Part shown: one piece after another, positions 29,683 through 39,526 of the stretch
How positions within the stretch are numbered: position 1 is the first letter of the stretch
How the letters are laid out: the number at the start of each line of letters is the position of its first letter
Source: Serratia symbiotica (Periphyllus acericola)
GTDB lineage: Bacteria > Pseudomonadota > Gammaproteobacteria > Enterobacterales > Enterobacteriaceae
Reading direction: 5' to 3'
DNA length: 64,000 nt
NCBI RefSeq assembly: GCF_964019515.1
Contig: NZ_OZ026452.1
Location: 1,364,001-1,428,000 of the forward strand
Notes under the pieces: model-generated
The model's database searches: none
Seen by the model: only the letters and a program-made list of their open reading frames with translations
Told to the model about the DNA's origin: nothing
Made by a program: the position numbers and the translations under genes

Positions 29683-30087
29683 ATGAATATTAGCGACGTA
29701 ACGAAAAAAATGGGCTTAAGCAGCAAGGCGATCCGCTTTTGCGAAGAGAAAGGGCTGATAATCGCAACGATGCTTACCGACAATGGCTACCGCTGTTATT
29801 CTGCGCAGCATATCGATGAGCTGACGTTGCTGCGCCAGGCGCGGCAGGTGGGTTTTAATCTGAATGAGTGCCACGAACTGGTAGCACTGTTTAATGATCC
29901 GGCTCGCCACAGTGCCGATTTGAAAGTGCGTACCCTACAGAAGGTGGCGGAGATTGGAAGGAATATCGGTGAATTGAACGAAATGTGCCAACGTTTGCTG
30001 GCGCTGGTGGAACAATGCCCTGGTGATGATGATGGTGCAGAGTGCCCCATCATCAATAAGTTGGCGGTGTGTTGCTATTTGAGCTAA
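29683..30087 (+). CDS. cueR: Copper-responsive MerR-family regulator CueR
   Basis: I choose the ATG at 29683 ([20 protein letters not shown]) because it matches CueR and follows AAGGAG. The product has 134 residues. It has a MerR-type winged helix at the N-terminus, a long dimerisation helix ([19 protein letters not shown]), and the Cu(I)-binding cysteines in [10 protein letters not shown]. The strongly conserved tyrosine of the MerR motif RF-Y-EEKGL is a cysteine here (RFCEEKGL). Its target copA is destroyed, so it may be decaying. Other targets such as cueO are not in this window. Confidence 0.9.
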   Translation: MNISDVTKKMGLSSKAIRFCEEKGLIIATMLTDNGYRCYSAQHIDELTLLRQARQVGFNLNECHELVALFNDPARHSADLKVRTLQKVAEIGRNIGELNEMCQRLLALVEQCPGDDDGAECPIINKLAVCCYLS

Positions 30088-30545
30088 CGGCTAATTGCGC
30101 GGATCACCAACGTGACGCCTTCTACTACGATCACCTCCAGGTTAGTGCCTACCGTTAGATCGTCATTGGCCTGGGCGCGCCAACTGCTGTCGCCGATGTT
30201 GATACGTCCTATACCGCTGTGCATCGCCTCGGTGAGTGTGGCAGGGGTGCCGATCAACTGGCGGTTCCGCTGGTTAAGCATCTGTGCATCGTTGGATGCC
30301 CCCGCTGTACGCTGACGCAGCCAGTACCACCAAAGAGAGGCGACGGCAACAGTCAGCACAGCGAATATCGCCCCCTGCCATTCCCACGGCAACTGCGGCA
30401 GCAGCCAAACCAGTACGCCGACGCTCAATGCTGCTACCCCGCTCCACAACAGATAGCCGCTGGCTCCGAGCATTTCCGCAGCCAGCAGTACCCCACCAAG
30501 GAAAAGCCAGAAACCCTGTGGGTTTGCTGCAATCAGTGTGACCAT
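30084..30545 (-). CDS. ybbJ: NfeD-like inner-membrane protein YbbJ
   Basis: This 153-residue protein has about four N-terminal membrane segments ([22 protein letters not shown]...). A C-terminal soluble OB-like domain follows ([40 protein letters not shown]), as in NfeD partners of stomatin-like proteins. Its usual partner QmcA is encoded just upstream but is only a remnant here, so its role may be lost. It overlaps the cueR stop by 4 bp on the other strand, and the gene itself is intact. Confidence 0.88.
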   Translation of the reverse strand: MVTLIAANPQGFWLFLGGVLLAAEMLGASGYLLWSGVAALSVGVLVWLLPQLPWEWQGAIFAVLTVAVASLWWYWLRQRTAGASNDAQMLNQRNRQLIGTPATLTEAMHSGIGRINIGDSSWRAQANDDLTVGTNLEVIVVEGVTLVIRAISR

Positions 30546-30547
30546 GG

Positions 30548-30768
30548 TTATTTGCCTTTGCTTTCTTTCAAAAGTTCGGCGATACCGCCAATAGAGCCGA
30601 GCAGGCTACTGGCGTCCAGCGTCATCATCACTACCTTGCTGTTGTTGGACGAACCGATCTTTTGCAGTGCATCGGTGTATTTCTGCGCCACAAAGTAGTT
30701 CACTGCCTGAATATTACCGCTGGCGATGGCATCGGAAACTAACTGGGTGGCGCGTGCTGATGTTGCGT
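30548..30768 (-). pseudogene. qmcA: Stomatin-like protein QmcA, C-terminal remnant
   Basis: The minus strand reads RATQLVSDAIASGNIQAVNYF, VAQKYTDALQKIGSSNNSKV, VMMTLDASSLLGSIGG and ends LLKESKGK (stop 30548-30550). This is the last 70-odd residues of the membrane-anchored SPFH protein QmcA. Upstream the sequence changes abruptly to the end of ybbO, so a deletion has removed most of qmcA together with the genes normally in between. Confidence 0.85.
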
Positions 30769-31515
30769 AGTAGCCAGTCCATGCAGCGGCTCGGCAGGAT
30801 GCGGCGCAGCACGCTTAGCGTGTGTGCTAGCAGGGTTACCGGATAACGCAGTTTGGCTCTGGGGCTTTCCAGCGCGTGATGCAGCTTAGGCAGAATGACC
30901 TGTGGGAGACGCCTCAGGCGTTTGACGATGCGGGAGTTGTGCACTGGCTGGTCGCTCTGTGCCTGATTGGTATTCTGGGTAAAATGGGTGGATATCGGCC
31001 CTGGCTCAATCAAACTCACCTGAATGCCGCTGCTATTCAATTCTATGCGTAGCGCATTGGACCAGGCTTCCAGCGCAAACTTGCTGGAGGCGTAGCCAGA
31101 TACCAGCCCCATCACCGAACTGGTCTGGATAATGCGTCATTCGCCGTGTGGCAGCATCGCTGGCAGCAGCAACTGGGTCAACTGGTGGGTACCGAACAGG
31201 TTGGTGGCGAACTGCTGCTCCATTTGACGGCGCGAAATGCTGCTCAGTGTGCCATACATCCCGAAACCGCCGTTATTGAACAGGGCGTACAGCTTGCCGC
31301 CGGTCAGGGTGATCTACTTGTGCTGCGGCACGTTCGACGCTGGCACTGTCGTCCAGATCCAACTCAATGCCTGCCAACCCAAGCTGGTGCATGTTTTCCA
31401 CGTCCTGCAGTTTGCGGCAGGCGGCCAACACCCGGTAGCCCCGGTTGTGCAGATCCTGCGCGGCAATCAGTCCAATCCCGCTGGAACAGCCGGTTATTAA
31501 TACCGCTTTGGACAT
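30769..31515 (-). pseudogene. ybbO: Short-chain dehydrogenase YbbO, broken
   Basis: From the ATG at 31515 the frame reads MSKAVLITGCSSGIGLIAAQ, the glycine-rich NADP-binding motif. A frameshift near 31315 leads into LYALFNNGGFGMYGTLSSIS, then a TGA stop replaces a glycine codon before RIIQTSSVMGLVSG. The catalytic YxxxK is still visible in GYASSKFALEAW, followed by VSLIEPGPISTHFTQN. The old C-terminus (LPSRCMDWLLR) fuses at the deletion junction near 30768 to qmcA sequence. Confidence 0.88.
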
Positions 31516-31546
31516 AAGGTTACCCCCCATTGATGTGGCATATACC

Positions 31547-32614
31547 TCAAGCCAGTTTTTGCTGTACCCAAGCCAGGCTGCTCTGGTATTCAGTTGGCAA
31601 TAGCGATGCCAGCTTCTGCAACGCTTGCCGTAGCGCTAATGCGTCTGGATCATTTAGATTCAGATGGCCGACCTTGCGGCCAGCACTCACTTCTTTCTTG
31701 TACCAGTGCAGATGCACCAGCGGCAGTGCCAGCCACTGATGATTTACTGCGGTGCCGATCAGGTTGACCATCACCGCCGGGGTATTCACCACCGGCTTTG
31801 GCAGTGGCAGGCTAAGAATGGCGCGCAGATGCAACTCAAACTGGCTGATGGAAGCCCCGTTTTGCGTCCAGTGGCCGCTGTTGTGCACACGGGGTGCTAA
31901 CTCGTTAATCAGCAACTGCTTGCCGACGATAAAGCACTCCATCGCCATCACACCAACATAGTTTAGCGCGTTCATGATTGCCACCAGCATTTGCTCGGCT
32001 TGTTGCTGCTGCGCCGGGTTGGGCTGCGGCAGCGCTACGCTTGTGCGCAGAATGCCGTCTTCATGCAAATTGTGGGTGAGTGGGTAGAACACCGACTGGC
32101 CATCGTGGCCACGCGCGCCGACCAGCGATACTTCACCGCAGAAGTTGATACCCTGTTCAACGATACATTCGCCATAGACATCAGTTGGCAAAGCATGCTG
32201 TTGGCCTGGGCGCAGATGCCACTGACTACGGCCATCGTAACCGCCGACGCGGCTCTTGACGATCGCCAGTTCACCCAGGGTTGAAAACACCTGTGGCCAC
32301 TCGGCGGCGTTTGCCAGCAACTGCCAAGGTACGGTGGGTAAGCCAAGTTGGTCAATTAGCTGTTTTTGCGCCAGACGATCGGCCAGGCGTGGGAAGATGT
32401 CGCGGTTAACGAAACTGTTGTGGATCGCCAACTCGCGTGTGAGTGCGGTTTCCGACCAGCGCTCGATTTCGGCGGTGATAACGCTGTTCTGATAGGGTAC
32501 GGCTTCTGGTGTGGCATCGATGCCGATGGGATAAACGCTAATGCCCAGTGGTTCTCCGGCCTGGCGCAGCATGCGCCCCAGTTGGCCGTTGCCCAGTACG
32601 CAAACCGGCTTCAT
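31547..32614 (-). CDS. purK: N5-carboxyaminoimidazole ribonucleotide synthase PurK
   Basis: PurK is an ATP-grasp enzyme that carboxylates aminoimidazole ribonucleotide with bicarbonate and ATP in purine synthesis; PurE then moves the carboxyl group. It has 355 residues, exactly the family length. It begins [16 protein letters not shown] and carries ATP-grasp motifs such as [14 protein letters not shown] and [17 protein letters not shown]. It overlaps purE by 4 bp in an operon under the PurR box upstream of purE. It is intact. Confidence 0.95.
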   Translation of the reverse strand: MKPVCVLGNGQLGRMLRQAGEPLGISVYPIGIDATPEAVPYQNSVITAEIERWSETALTRELAIHNSFVNRDIFPRLADRLAQKQLIDQLGLPTVPWQLLANAAEWPQVFSTLGELAIVKSRVGGYDGRSQWHLRPGQQHALPTDVYGECIVEQGINFCGEVSLVGARGHDGQSVFYPLTHNLHEDGILRTSVALPQPNPAQQQQAEQMLVAIMNALNYVGVMAMECFIVGKQLLINELAPRVHNSGHWTQNGASISQFELHLRAILSLPLPKPVVNTPAVMVNLIGTAVNHQWLALPLVHLHWYKKEVSAGRKVGHLNLNDPDALALRQALQKLASLLPTEYQSSLAWVQQKLA

Positions 32615-33135
32615 GCTTCCTCCCGGGGGTCTGGGTTGTTTAGCACGTCTTCGGTCTGCGCGCGACGCCAGTCTGCCAAACGCTGTGCCAACGGCGCATC
32701 GTGCAGGGACAGGATCTGCGCTGCCAGCAATCCAGCATTGGCGGCACCGGCTTTGCCGATCGCCAGAGTACCGACTGGAATACCGCGCGGCATTTGCACG
32801 ATAGAATACAGGCTGTCAATGCCGCTTAACGCGGCGCTTTGCACTGGAACACCCAGAACTGGAACCAGGGTTTTCGCCGCCAACATGCCCGGCAAGTGCG
32901 CAGCACCCCCTGCGCCAGCGATAATCACCTCAAACCCTTTGGCGCAGGCTTGTTCGGCGAAGCTGAACAATTTGTCTGGTGTGCGATGAGCGGAAACGAC
33001 TTCAGTGTGGAACCGGACATCAAGCATGGTCAGCACTTCGGCTGAAAATTGCATGGTGGCCCAGTCACTTTTCGATCCCATTACAATTGCAATTTTCACT
33101 CCAGCGTGACTAGCTGAAGCAGCGTTGGCTCCCAT
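32611..33135 (-). CDS. purE: N5-carboxyaminoimidazole ribonucleotide mutase PurE
   Basis: PurE converts N5-CAIR to CAIR in purine synthesis. I place the start at 33135 ([20 protein letters not shown]), which gives 174 residues; the open frame further upstream overlaps the promoter and operator. Signature blocks are [47 protein letters not shown] and [19 protein letters not shown]. It is coupled to purK by a 4-bp overlap. It is intact. Confidence 0.95.
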   Translation of the reverse strand: MGANAASASHAGVKIAIVMGSKSDWATMQFSAEVLTMLDVRFHTEVVSAHRTPDKLFSFAEQACAKGFEVIIAGAGGAAHLPGMLAAKTLVPVLGVPVQSAALSGIDSLYSIVQMPRGIPVGTLAIGKAGAANAGLLAAQILSLHDAPLAQRLADWRRAQTEDVLNNPDPREEA

Positions 33136-33215
33136 GGGAAGGCTCCTGTGATGGTACAAGCGCGGCCGCAGGGGCAGAATAATGAGGAAATAGAGCATAC
33201 CATGGGTGCACAGTA

Positions 33216-33231
33216 AGGAGAACGGTTGCGT
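33216..33231 (-). promoter_or_regulatory. PurR operator upstream of purEK
   Basis: The minus-strand 16-mer ACGCAACCGTTCTCCT differs at one base from my recollection of the E. coli purEK operator (ACGCAACCGTTTTCCT) and fits the PurR consensus half site ACGCAAACG. It lies about 80 bp before the purE start. It implies that purine repression was kept, if purR exists elsewhere. Confidence 0.75.
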
Positions 33232-33286
33232 CACTGGTTTTCGCCGACAACAGCGCGGAGTTTTACTTGCGCGGTTACTATGGAAT

Positions 33287-34009
33287 TTAGAATGGGAATG
33301 GGATCAGTTCGACGGCGTCGGCGCTGACTTTGATCATTGAGCCTTCGACGTGCCAGGCACCCAGCACCACACGGTGGGCCTGGCTATTGTTCAGATCCAG
33401 CCGATGCATTGCCGGGCGATGGGTGTGGCCGTGGATCATCCAGTGTACGCCGTGATGCAGCATCGCCTGTTTAACCGCTTGTGGGTTGACGTCCATGATA
33501 GCTTCCGGCTTACATTGGTTGGCCTGTTGGCTACGAGCGCGCATTTTAGTGGCGATTTTCAGCCGCCAACGCAATGGCAGGGCCAGGAACAGTTTTTGGA
33601 TCAGCGGATTGCGCACCTTGTGGCGGAATTGTTGGTAGGTTTGATCATCGGTACATAGTGTATCGCCGTGCAGGATCAGAATGTGGCGACCATACAGTTC
33701 CAGCACTGTCTCTTCCGGCAGTAGCTGCATGCCGCTGGCGCAGGCGAAATGCTCGCCCAGCAGAAAATCGCGGTTACCATGGATGAAATAACAGGGTACG
33801 CCAGCTTGTTGCAGCGCCTTTAGCGCTGCGGCGATCTCATTGTGCAATGGTTCGAGATCATCATAACCGGTCCAGGCTTCAAACAGATCGCCGAGGATAT
33901 ACAGTGCATTGGCGTGGATTGCATCGCGCTGTAAAAAACCCAGAAAACCGGCAGTAATTTCTGGTTCTTGTGGACACAAGTGCAGATCTGCGATGAACAG
34001 CGTACTCAT
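33287..34009 (-). CDS. lpxH: UDP-2,3-diacylglucosamine diphosphatase LpxH
   Basis: LpxH hydrolyses UDP-2,3-diacylglucosamine to lipid X and UMP, the fourth step of lipid A synthesis at the inner membrane. The 240 residues equal the family length. Metallophosphoesterase motifs are complete: [34 protein letters not shown] and HGHTHRPA. It lies between ppiB and purE on the same strand, 10 bp after ppiB. Its retention fits a cell that still makes lipopolysaccharide. Confidence 0.96.
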   Translation of the reverse strand: MSTLFIADLHLCPQEPEITAGFLGFLQRDAIHANALYILGDLFEAWTGYDDLEPLHNEIAAALKALQQAGVPCYFIHGNRDFLLGEHFACASGMQLLPEETVLELYGRHILILHGDTLCTDDQTYQQFRHKVRNPLIQKLFLALPLRWRLKIATKMRARSQQANQCKPEAIMDVNPQAVKQAMLHHGVHWMIHGHTHRPAMHRLDLNNSQAHRVVLGAWHVEGSMIKVSADAVELIPFPF

Positions 34010-34019
34010 ACAGTAGCCG

Positions 34020-34514
34020 TTATTCGTTGACGGTAACGCTTTTGATCACCACATCTTCTAACGGTACGTCCTGGTGCATGCCACTATTGCCGGTTTTCAC
34101 GCCTTTGATCTTGTCAAGCACATCCATACCTGCAACCACTTCACCGAATACGCAGTAACCCCAATCCTGGGTGTTTTCACCATGAAAGTTCAGGAAGTCG
34201 TTGTCTGCCACGTTGATAAAGAACTGCGCGGTAGCGGAGTGTGGATAGTTGGTGCGTGCCATAGCCAAGGTGCCGATGGTGTTTTTCAGCGCGTTGTTGG
34301 CTTCGTTCTTGATGGCTGCTTGGGTGGATTTCTGGTTCATGCCAGGCTCAAACCCGCCACCCTGAATCATGAAACCATTGATAACACGATGGAAGATAGT
34401 ATTGTCGTAAAAACCTGCGAGGCAGTAGTTCAAGAAATTTTCAACGGTAACCGGCGCTTTGTCAGCAAAAGTTTTGATAAAAATGTCGCCGTAATTAGTG
34501 TGGAAAGTAACCAT
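34020..34514 (-). CDS. ppiB: Peptidyl-prolyl cis-trans isomerase B (cyclophilin)
   Basis: I place the start at 34514 ([20 protein letters not shown]), which gives 164 residues, the E. coli length; the longer open frame upstream has no cyclophilin similarity. Core motifs are [36 protein letters not shown] and [17 protein letters not shown]. It is a cytoplasmic prolyl isomerase without a signal peptide. It is divergent from cysS across about 300 bp. Confidence 0.95.
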   Translation of the reverse strand: MVTFHTNYGDIFIKTFADKAPVTVENFLNYCLAGFYDNTIFHRVINGFMIQGGGFEPGMNQKSTQAAIKNEANNALKNTIGTLAMARTNYPHSATAQFFINVADNDFLNFHGENTQDWGYCVFGEVVAGMDVLDKIKGVKTGNSGMHQDVPLEDVVIKSVTVNE

Positions 34515-34812
34515 AGATGTAGTCCTAAAAAAATGAAGTGAGACGTCACAGAGCGAGTGAACATTCAGACTGACCTTATAACATATCTCCCAGATTGAGT
34601 CAGCAGCCGCTAAATGGCGTCCTGCCCGTGGAAAAATAAATTTGTTATAACATCGCTGTCTATGGCTTATTTTTATCGTTTTCTGTGGAGTAGGTAGGGA
34701 CAACATGCATGATCTTGCATTAGAGCAGGCTTCAGGTTTCAATATGCTACTGGGTTAGCCTCCTGACCCTGGTTACCCTTTTTTGTTATCAAGCACATCA
34801 CGGAATGTCCCG

Positions 34813-36198
34813 ATGCTAAAGATTTTTAATACCCTGAGTCGTCAAAAAGAAGAATTCAAACCCATTGATGCTGGAAAAGTTGGCATGTACGTGTGCGGGG
34901 TAACCCTCTATGACCTGTGTCATATCGGCCATGGCCGTACCTTTGTTGCTTTTGATGTGGTGGCGCGTTACCTGCGTTATCTCGGCTATTCGCTTAACTA
35001 TGTGCGCAATGTTACCGATATCGACGATAAAATTATCCGCCGCTCGGCGGAAAACGCTGAAACCTGCGATCAACTGACCGAGCGCATGCTGGCGGAGATG
35101 CATGCCGACTTCGATTCATTGTTGATTGAGCGCCCGGATCAAGAACCACGCGCCACCCAGCATATCGCTGAAATCATCGCGATCACCCAGCGTCTGATCG
35201 ATCGTAATCACGCCTATGTGGCCAGCAATGGCGATGTGATGTTCTCCATAGACAGCGATCCACAATACGGTTTGCTGTCGCACCAGGCTTTGGAACAATT
35301 GCAAGCGGGAGCGCGCGTTGAGATTGACGATGTGAAGCGCAATCCGATGGACTTTGTGCTGTGGAAGATGTCCAAACCGGGTGGGCCTAGCTGGCAATCA
35401 CCATGGGGGGCAGGCCGCCCTGGTTGGCACATTGAATGCTCCGCCATGAACTGCAAGCAGCTCGGCCCCCACTTTGATATCCACGGCGGCGGTTCGGATC
35501 TGATGTTTCCGCACCACGAGAATGAGATCGCCCAGTCAAGTTGCTCACACGATGGCCGCTACGTCAACTACTGGATGCACTCCGGCATGGTGATGATTGA
35601 TAAAGAGAAGATGTCCAAATCACTGGATAACTTTTTCACCATCCGCGATGTGCTAGGCCACTACGATGCTGAGACGGTACGTTACTTCCTGATGTCTGGC
35701 CACTATCGCAGCCAACTGAACTATAGCGAAGAGAACATGAAGCAGGCGTGCACTGCGCTGGAGAGGTTATATACCTCGCTGCGTGGTGCCGATGCTGATG
35801 CTCAGCCAACGGGGGGAGACGCGTTCGAAGCTCGCTTTCGCCAGGCGATGGACGACGACTTCAACACCCCGGAAGCCTACTCAGTGCTGTTTGAGCTGGC
35901 GCGTGAAGTCAACCGCCTGAAGAACGAGGACAGTGTGGCGGCTAACAGCATGGCGGCGACGCTACGCAAGCTGGCGAAGGTGCTCGGGCTGTTGCAGCAA
36001 CAGCCCGAACAGTTCCTGCAAAACGGTGCGCAGGTTAACGGCGGTGAAGAAGCGGAAATCGAAGCGCTGATTAAACAGCGTAATGAGGCGCGCGAAACCA
36101 AAAGCTGGGCGCTGGCGGATGCCGCTCGTGATCGACTAAACGAGATGAACATCGTGCTGGAGGACGGCCCACAAGGGACCACCTGGCGTCGCAAGTAA
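34813..36198 (+). CDS. cysS: Cysteinyl-tRNA synthetase
   Basis: This class I synthetase charges tRNA-Cys. I choose the ATG at 34813 ([15 protein letters not shown]) rather than the in-frame start 30 bp upstream, because it matches the family and gives 461 residues, the E. coli length. HIGHGRTF is the HIGH motif and KMSKS the second signature. Zinc ligands are present in YVCGVT, ECSAMNC and HHENE. The C-terminal anticodon-binding part ends PQGTTWRRK. It is intact. Confidence 0.97.
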   Translation: MLKIFNTLSRQKEEFKPIDAGKVGMYVCGVTLYDLCHIGHGRTFVAFDVVARYLRYLGYSLNYVRNVTDIDDKIIRRSAENAETCDQLTERMLAEMHADFDSLLIERPDQEPRATQHIAEIIAITQRLIDRNHAYVASNGDVMFSIDSDPQYGLLSHQALEQLQAGARVEIDDVKRNPMDFVLWKMSKPGGPSWQSPWGAGRPGWHIECSAMNCKQLGPHFDIHGGGSDLMFPHHENEIAQSSCSHDGRYVNYWMHSGMVMIDKEKMSKSLDNFFTIRDVLGHYDAETVRYFLMSGHYRSQLNYSEENMKQACTALERLYTSLRGADADAQPTGGDAFEARFRQAMDDDFNTPEAYSVLFELAREVNRLKNEDSVAANSMAATLRKLAKVLGLLQQQPEQFLQNGAQVNGGEEAEIEALIKQRNEARETKSWALADAARDRLNEMNIVLEDGPQGTTWRRK

Positions 36199-36211
36199 TG
36201 CGGCTTGACAC

Positions 36212-36239
36212 GAAAAAGCGCTGATATTAGCGCCTTTTT
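36212..36239. terminator. Bidirectional rho-independent terminator between cysS and ybcJ
   Basis: The palindrome AAAAAGCGCTgatattAGCGCCTTTTTC forms a GC-rich stem with a T-run on the plus strand and an A-run that becomes a T-run on the minus strand. It can stop both cysS and the convergent ybcJ remnant. Confidence 0.85.
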
Positions 36240-36252
36240 CTCTGGGCAGAGA

Positions 36253-36405
36253 TTAGGGTTTGACCACAACTCTACCGCCATTAAATTCCACCACTTGGTC
36301 GGCGACGATTTTGCAGCGCTTGCGGGTCTCGACCTGACCACCCACTTTCACCCGCCCTACGGCAATAACTGCTTTGTCTGCACTACCGCTTTCGCACAAT
36401 CCCTA
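36253..36405 (-). pseudogene. ybcJ: Small RNA-binding protein YbcJ, C-terminal remnant
   Basis: The minus strand reads VIAVGRVKVGGQVETRKRCK and IVADQVVEFNGGRVVVKP (stop 36253-36255), matching the C-terminal part of the S4-like protein YbcJ, the usual neighbour of cysS. The N-terminal part is missing where the IS5-family remnant B begins. The gene is truncated. Confidence 0.82.
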
Positions 36406-36407
36406 AA

Positions 36408-37052
36408 ACTAAAGAGTCCCCTGAATTGGCATATTTCGGCATACCGGCGAGCGTCATCTTGTTTAATGCACAGATCATGGCCAGCGCCTCTGCAACTTGC
36501 CCATCATAATCTCGCAGCGACAGGTGACCACCAAATAGCTATTTTACTCTGTACCTCGCTGTTGCCGCTATCGAACGTCGGTGGTAGCTTGTGATACTTT
36601 TCCACCGTGTGTTGTCTCCGGTAAGGCGCTGGTTCGCCACCGCTTGATTTCGCTCTGCATAGTCTGCCGACCAATAACGGGCTCCGCTGCTGGGCGGTAT
36701 TAACGCCTTGAGCTTCTTGCCCCTTAATTCATCATCACACACTCGCGTATCCTAAGCCCGATCCGCCGAGGCGACTTTGATTTTACGGTACCTCTGACGG
36801 ATGAGACCTGGGAAGGCTTCGGTATCGGTGACATTGCTCAAGGAAAGGTCAGCACAGATGACCTCATGTGTTTCTGTATCTACGGCCAAATGCAGTTTTC
36901 GCCAGATCCGCCGTTTTTCCTGACCGTGTTTTTTTACCTTCCACTCCCCTTCACCCAACACGTTGAGCCCGCTAGAATCGATAACGAGGTGCGCAATTTC
37001 ACCCAGCGTTGGGGTTTTAAACGGGACATTGACGGACTTCGCCCGCTTACTT
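36408..37052 (-). mobile_element. IS5-family element, copy B, truncated at both ends
   Basis: Minus-strand transposase sequence from the middle to near the C-terminus is present. It includes LGEGEWKVKKHGQEKRRIW and the ASADRA motif followed by the same TAG stop (36752-36754) as copies A and C. The right-end repeat and the last part are missing near 36408, and the 5' third is missing beyond 37052. It separates the cysS block from the bipA-glnA block. Confidence 0.9.
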
Positions 37053-37292
37053 TTGAGATCTCGGCTTGATTATTTATCAGACGGTATTCTTCCGGTATCA
37101 GAATGTTCAGCGAGAGTGGCGAGCCGCTCATAATGGCTCCATACACCCAGCACAGGCTTAAGATCTTTATATAACCATAATAGATACGGAATAATCCTCT
37201 CCTCATCAGCCGATAAAATTTCACTGTAGAGAAAAGAAAAGACTAAATAGGGGGCGGAGAGAAACGCCGTACAAATGGGGGATTGCGGAGGA
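37053..37292. other. Unassigned stretch between IS copy B and the bipA terminator
   Basis: The minus strand is open and reads MKFYRLMRRGLFRIYYGYIK, then SLSLNILIPEEYRLINNQ-like sequence, before passing into the IS remnant. I do not recognise this protein. It may be the 5' end of a gene cut by copy B, or random open sequence. Nothing else is seen here. Confidence 0.3.
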
Positions 37293-37321
37293 AAAAATCA
37301 GGGCGCGATTCTCGCGCCCTG
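37293..37321 (-). terminator. Rho-independent terminator of bipA
   Basis: On the minus strand AGGGCGCGagaatCGCGCCCT is followed by GATTTTTTCC: a strong GC stem with a T-run, 20 bp after the bipA stop. Confidence 0.9.
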
Positions 37322-37340
37322 AGCATAGCTAATTCAGCGA

Positions 37341-39164
37341 TTAAGCGTCTTTAGAGCCACGGCTGGCACGCTTTCGATCGTTTTCCGTCAGATGACGCTT
37401 ACGGATACGGATCGAGGTTGGCGTCACTTCTACCAGTTCATCATCATCGATAAACTCCAGAGCTTGCTCCAGGGTCATTTTGATGGCCGGAACTAAAGTT
37501 GTCGCTTCGTCAGTGCCGGAAGCACGCATGTTGGTCAGCTTCTTACCCGTCAGGCAGTTGACGGTCAAGTCGTTGGAGCGTGAGTGAATACCGATGATCT
37601 GGCCTTCATACACTTCAGCACCGTGGCCCAGGAATAGTTTACCGCGATCTTGCAGACTATACAGCGCGAACGCTACCGCTTTACCTTGACCATTAGAGAT
37701 CAGTACGCCGTTCTGGCGCTGCCCTACATCACCTGGACGCACATCGTCGTAGTGGCTAAATGTGGAGTACAGCAAACCGGTACCGGATGTCATGGTCATG
37801 AATTCGTTACGGAAACCAATCAAACCACGGCTTGGGATCACGTAGTCGAGACGCACACGGCCTTTGCCGTCTAGGTCCATGTTTTTCAAGTCCGCTTTAC
37901 GCTCACCCATCGCCTGCATTACAGAACCCTGCTGCTGCTCTTCGATATCCAGCGTGACGTTTTCGAAAGGCTCTTGCTTGCGACCATCGATTTCACGGAA
38001 GATGACTTTCGGACGGGAAACCGCCAGTTCGAAACCTTCACGACGCATGTTTTCAATCAGAATAGACAGGTGCAGCTCACCACGGCCGGATACGCGGAAC
38101 GCATCAGCGTCTTCAGTTTCTTCAACGCGTAGTGCCACATTGTGCACCAATTCCTGGTTCAAACGCTCAAGGATTTTGCGTGATGTCACGAACTTGCCTT
38201 CTTTGCCGCAGAACGGCGAAGTATTGACGTTGAAGAACATGCTTACGGTCGGTTCATCCACAGACAATGCTGGCAGTGCTTCCACTGCGGCAATATCACA
38301 GATGGTGTCGGAGATGTTCAGCTCGCTCAGACCGGTGATGGCAATGATGTCGCCCGCGTCAGCTAAAGTAGACTCAATACGCTCTAGACCCATGTGACCT
38401 AGCACTTTGCCCACTTTACCGTTGCGAGTTTTGCCTTCACTATCAATGATAGTGACCTGCTGGTTTGGCTTCACTTTACCGCGCTTGATGCGGCCAATGC
38501 CGATCACGCCTAGGTAGTTGTTATAGTCCAGTTGAGAGATTTGCATCTGGAATGGTGCTTCCAGCTCAATCTGCGGTGCCGATACATGATCAACAATAGC
38601 CTGATATAGCGGGGTCATGTCTTCCGCCATGTCGTTATGATCAGTACCAGCGATACCCATCAGAGCGGATGCATAGATGATTGGGAAATCGAGCTGCTCG
38701 TCGGTCGCATCAAGGTTAACAAACAAGTCGAACACCTGATCAACAACCCAGTCAGGACGCGCGCCAGTACGGTCAACCTTGTTGATGACCACGATCGGTT
38801 TCAGGCCGTTGGCAAAGGCCTTTTTCGTCACAAAGCGGGTTTGTGGCATAGGGCCATCCATTGCATCCACAACCAGTAGTACCGAGTCAACCATTGACAT
38901 CACTCGCTCTACCTCACCGCCGAAGTCGGCGTGTCCTGGGGTATCCACGATGTTGATGCGGTAGTCCTTCCAATTAATGGCGGTGTTTTTTGCGAGGATG
39001 GTAATCCCACGCTCTTTCTCCAAATCGTTGGAGTCCATTACGCGTTCGGTGGCTTCTACACGCTCTCCGAAAGTACCAGATTGTTGTAGCAGCTTATCAA
39101 CCAAGGTGGTTTTACCATGGTCAACGTGGGCAATAATGGCAATATTACGCAAATTTTCGATCAC
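37341..39164 (-). CDS. bipA: Ribosome-associated translational GTPase BipA (TypA)
   Basis: BipA is an EF-G-like GTPase that assists late 50S assembly and stress responses. The 607-residue protein has the family length. GTPase motifs are complete: G1 [10 protein letters not shown]2 in [14 protein letters not shown]3 DTPGHADF and G4 NKVDR. Domain V and the BipA-specific C-terminal domain ([20 protein letters not shown], ending [11 protein letters not shown]) follow. It is divergent from glnA, as in other enterobacteria, and is intact. Confidence 0.97.
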   Translation of the reverse strand: MIENLRNIAIIAHVDHGKTTLVDKLLQQSGTFGERVEATERVMDSNDLEKERGITILAKNTAINWKDYRINIVDTPGHADFGGEVERVMSMVDSVLLVVDAMDGPMPQTRFVTKKAFANGLKPIVVINKVDRTGARPDWVVDQVFDLFVNLDATDEQLDFPIIYASALMGIAGTDHNDMAEDMTPLYQAIVDHVSAPQIELEAPFQMQISQLDYNNYLGVIGIGRIKRGKVKPNQQVTIIDSEGKTRNGKVGKVLGHMGLERIESTLADAGDIIAITGLSELNISDTICDIAAVEALPALSVDEPTVSMFFNVNTSPFCGKEGKFVTSRKILERLNQELVHNVALRVEETEDADAFRVSGRGELHLSILIENMRREGFELAVSRPKVIFREIDGRKQEPFENVTLDIEEQQQGSVMQAMGERKADLKNMDLDGKGRVRLDYVIPSRGLIGFRNEFMTMTSGTGLLYSTFSHYDDVRPGDVGQRQNGVLISNGQGKAVAFALYSLQDRGKLFLGHGAEVYEGQIIGIHSRSNDLTVNCLTGKKLTNMRASGTDEATTLVPAIKMTLEQALEFIDDDELVEVTPTSIRIRKRHLTENDRKRASRGSKDA

Positions 39165-39311
39165 AGCTTTGCCTCTGGCATTAGAAATAGCGCGCTATTG
39201 TACACGTCTTAAGCGAGGGACTGAACAAGATCACTCCCTTCTTATAAACAATGGCGTAGCGGTCAGTTTGCAAGCCCTTTCGCGGGGCAAAAGCACCATC
39301 GACGCACACCC

Positions 39312-39358
39312 GCACCATAATGGTGCTATATTTGACTCAAATTGCACCATGGCAGTGC
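39312..39358 (+). promoter_or_regulatory. Two NtrC enhancer sites upstream of glnA
   Basis: GCACCATAATGGTGC (39312-39326) is a perfect NtrC dyad, and GCACCATGGCAGTGC (39344-39358) is a near-perfect one. Their centres are 32 bp apart, about three helical turns, so NtrC dimers would line up on one face. They lie about 80-130 bp before the sigma-54 promoter, the classic glnA layout. Confidence 0.88.
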
Positions 39359-39431
39359 TTTGCAGGGTGATCGTCCAGGATGGGAGGGTGCAAAACCTGC
39401 ACAGCAAATCGGAAAAGCATTGATGAAAAGT

Positions 39432-39447
39432 TGGCACAGTTTTCGCT
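39432..39447 (+). promoter_or_regulatory. Sigma-54 promoter of glnA (glnAp2 type)
   Basis: TGGCACAGTTTTCGCT fits the -24/-12 consensus (TGGCAC, then GC 10 bp apart) and nearly matches E. coli glnAp2. With the NtrC sites upstream it predicts induction under nitrogen limitation. Confidence 0.88.
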
Positions 39448-39526
39448 TTACCCTTTTCAATAAGGAATAAAGCCAGTTCCATAGATTCGTCACGACGACG
39501 ACAATGATAAATCCGGGAGAAAAAGT

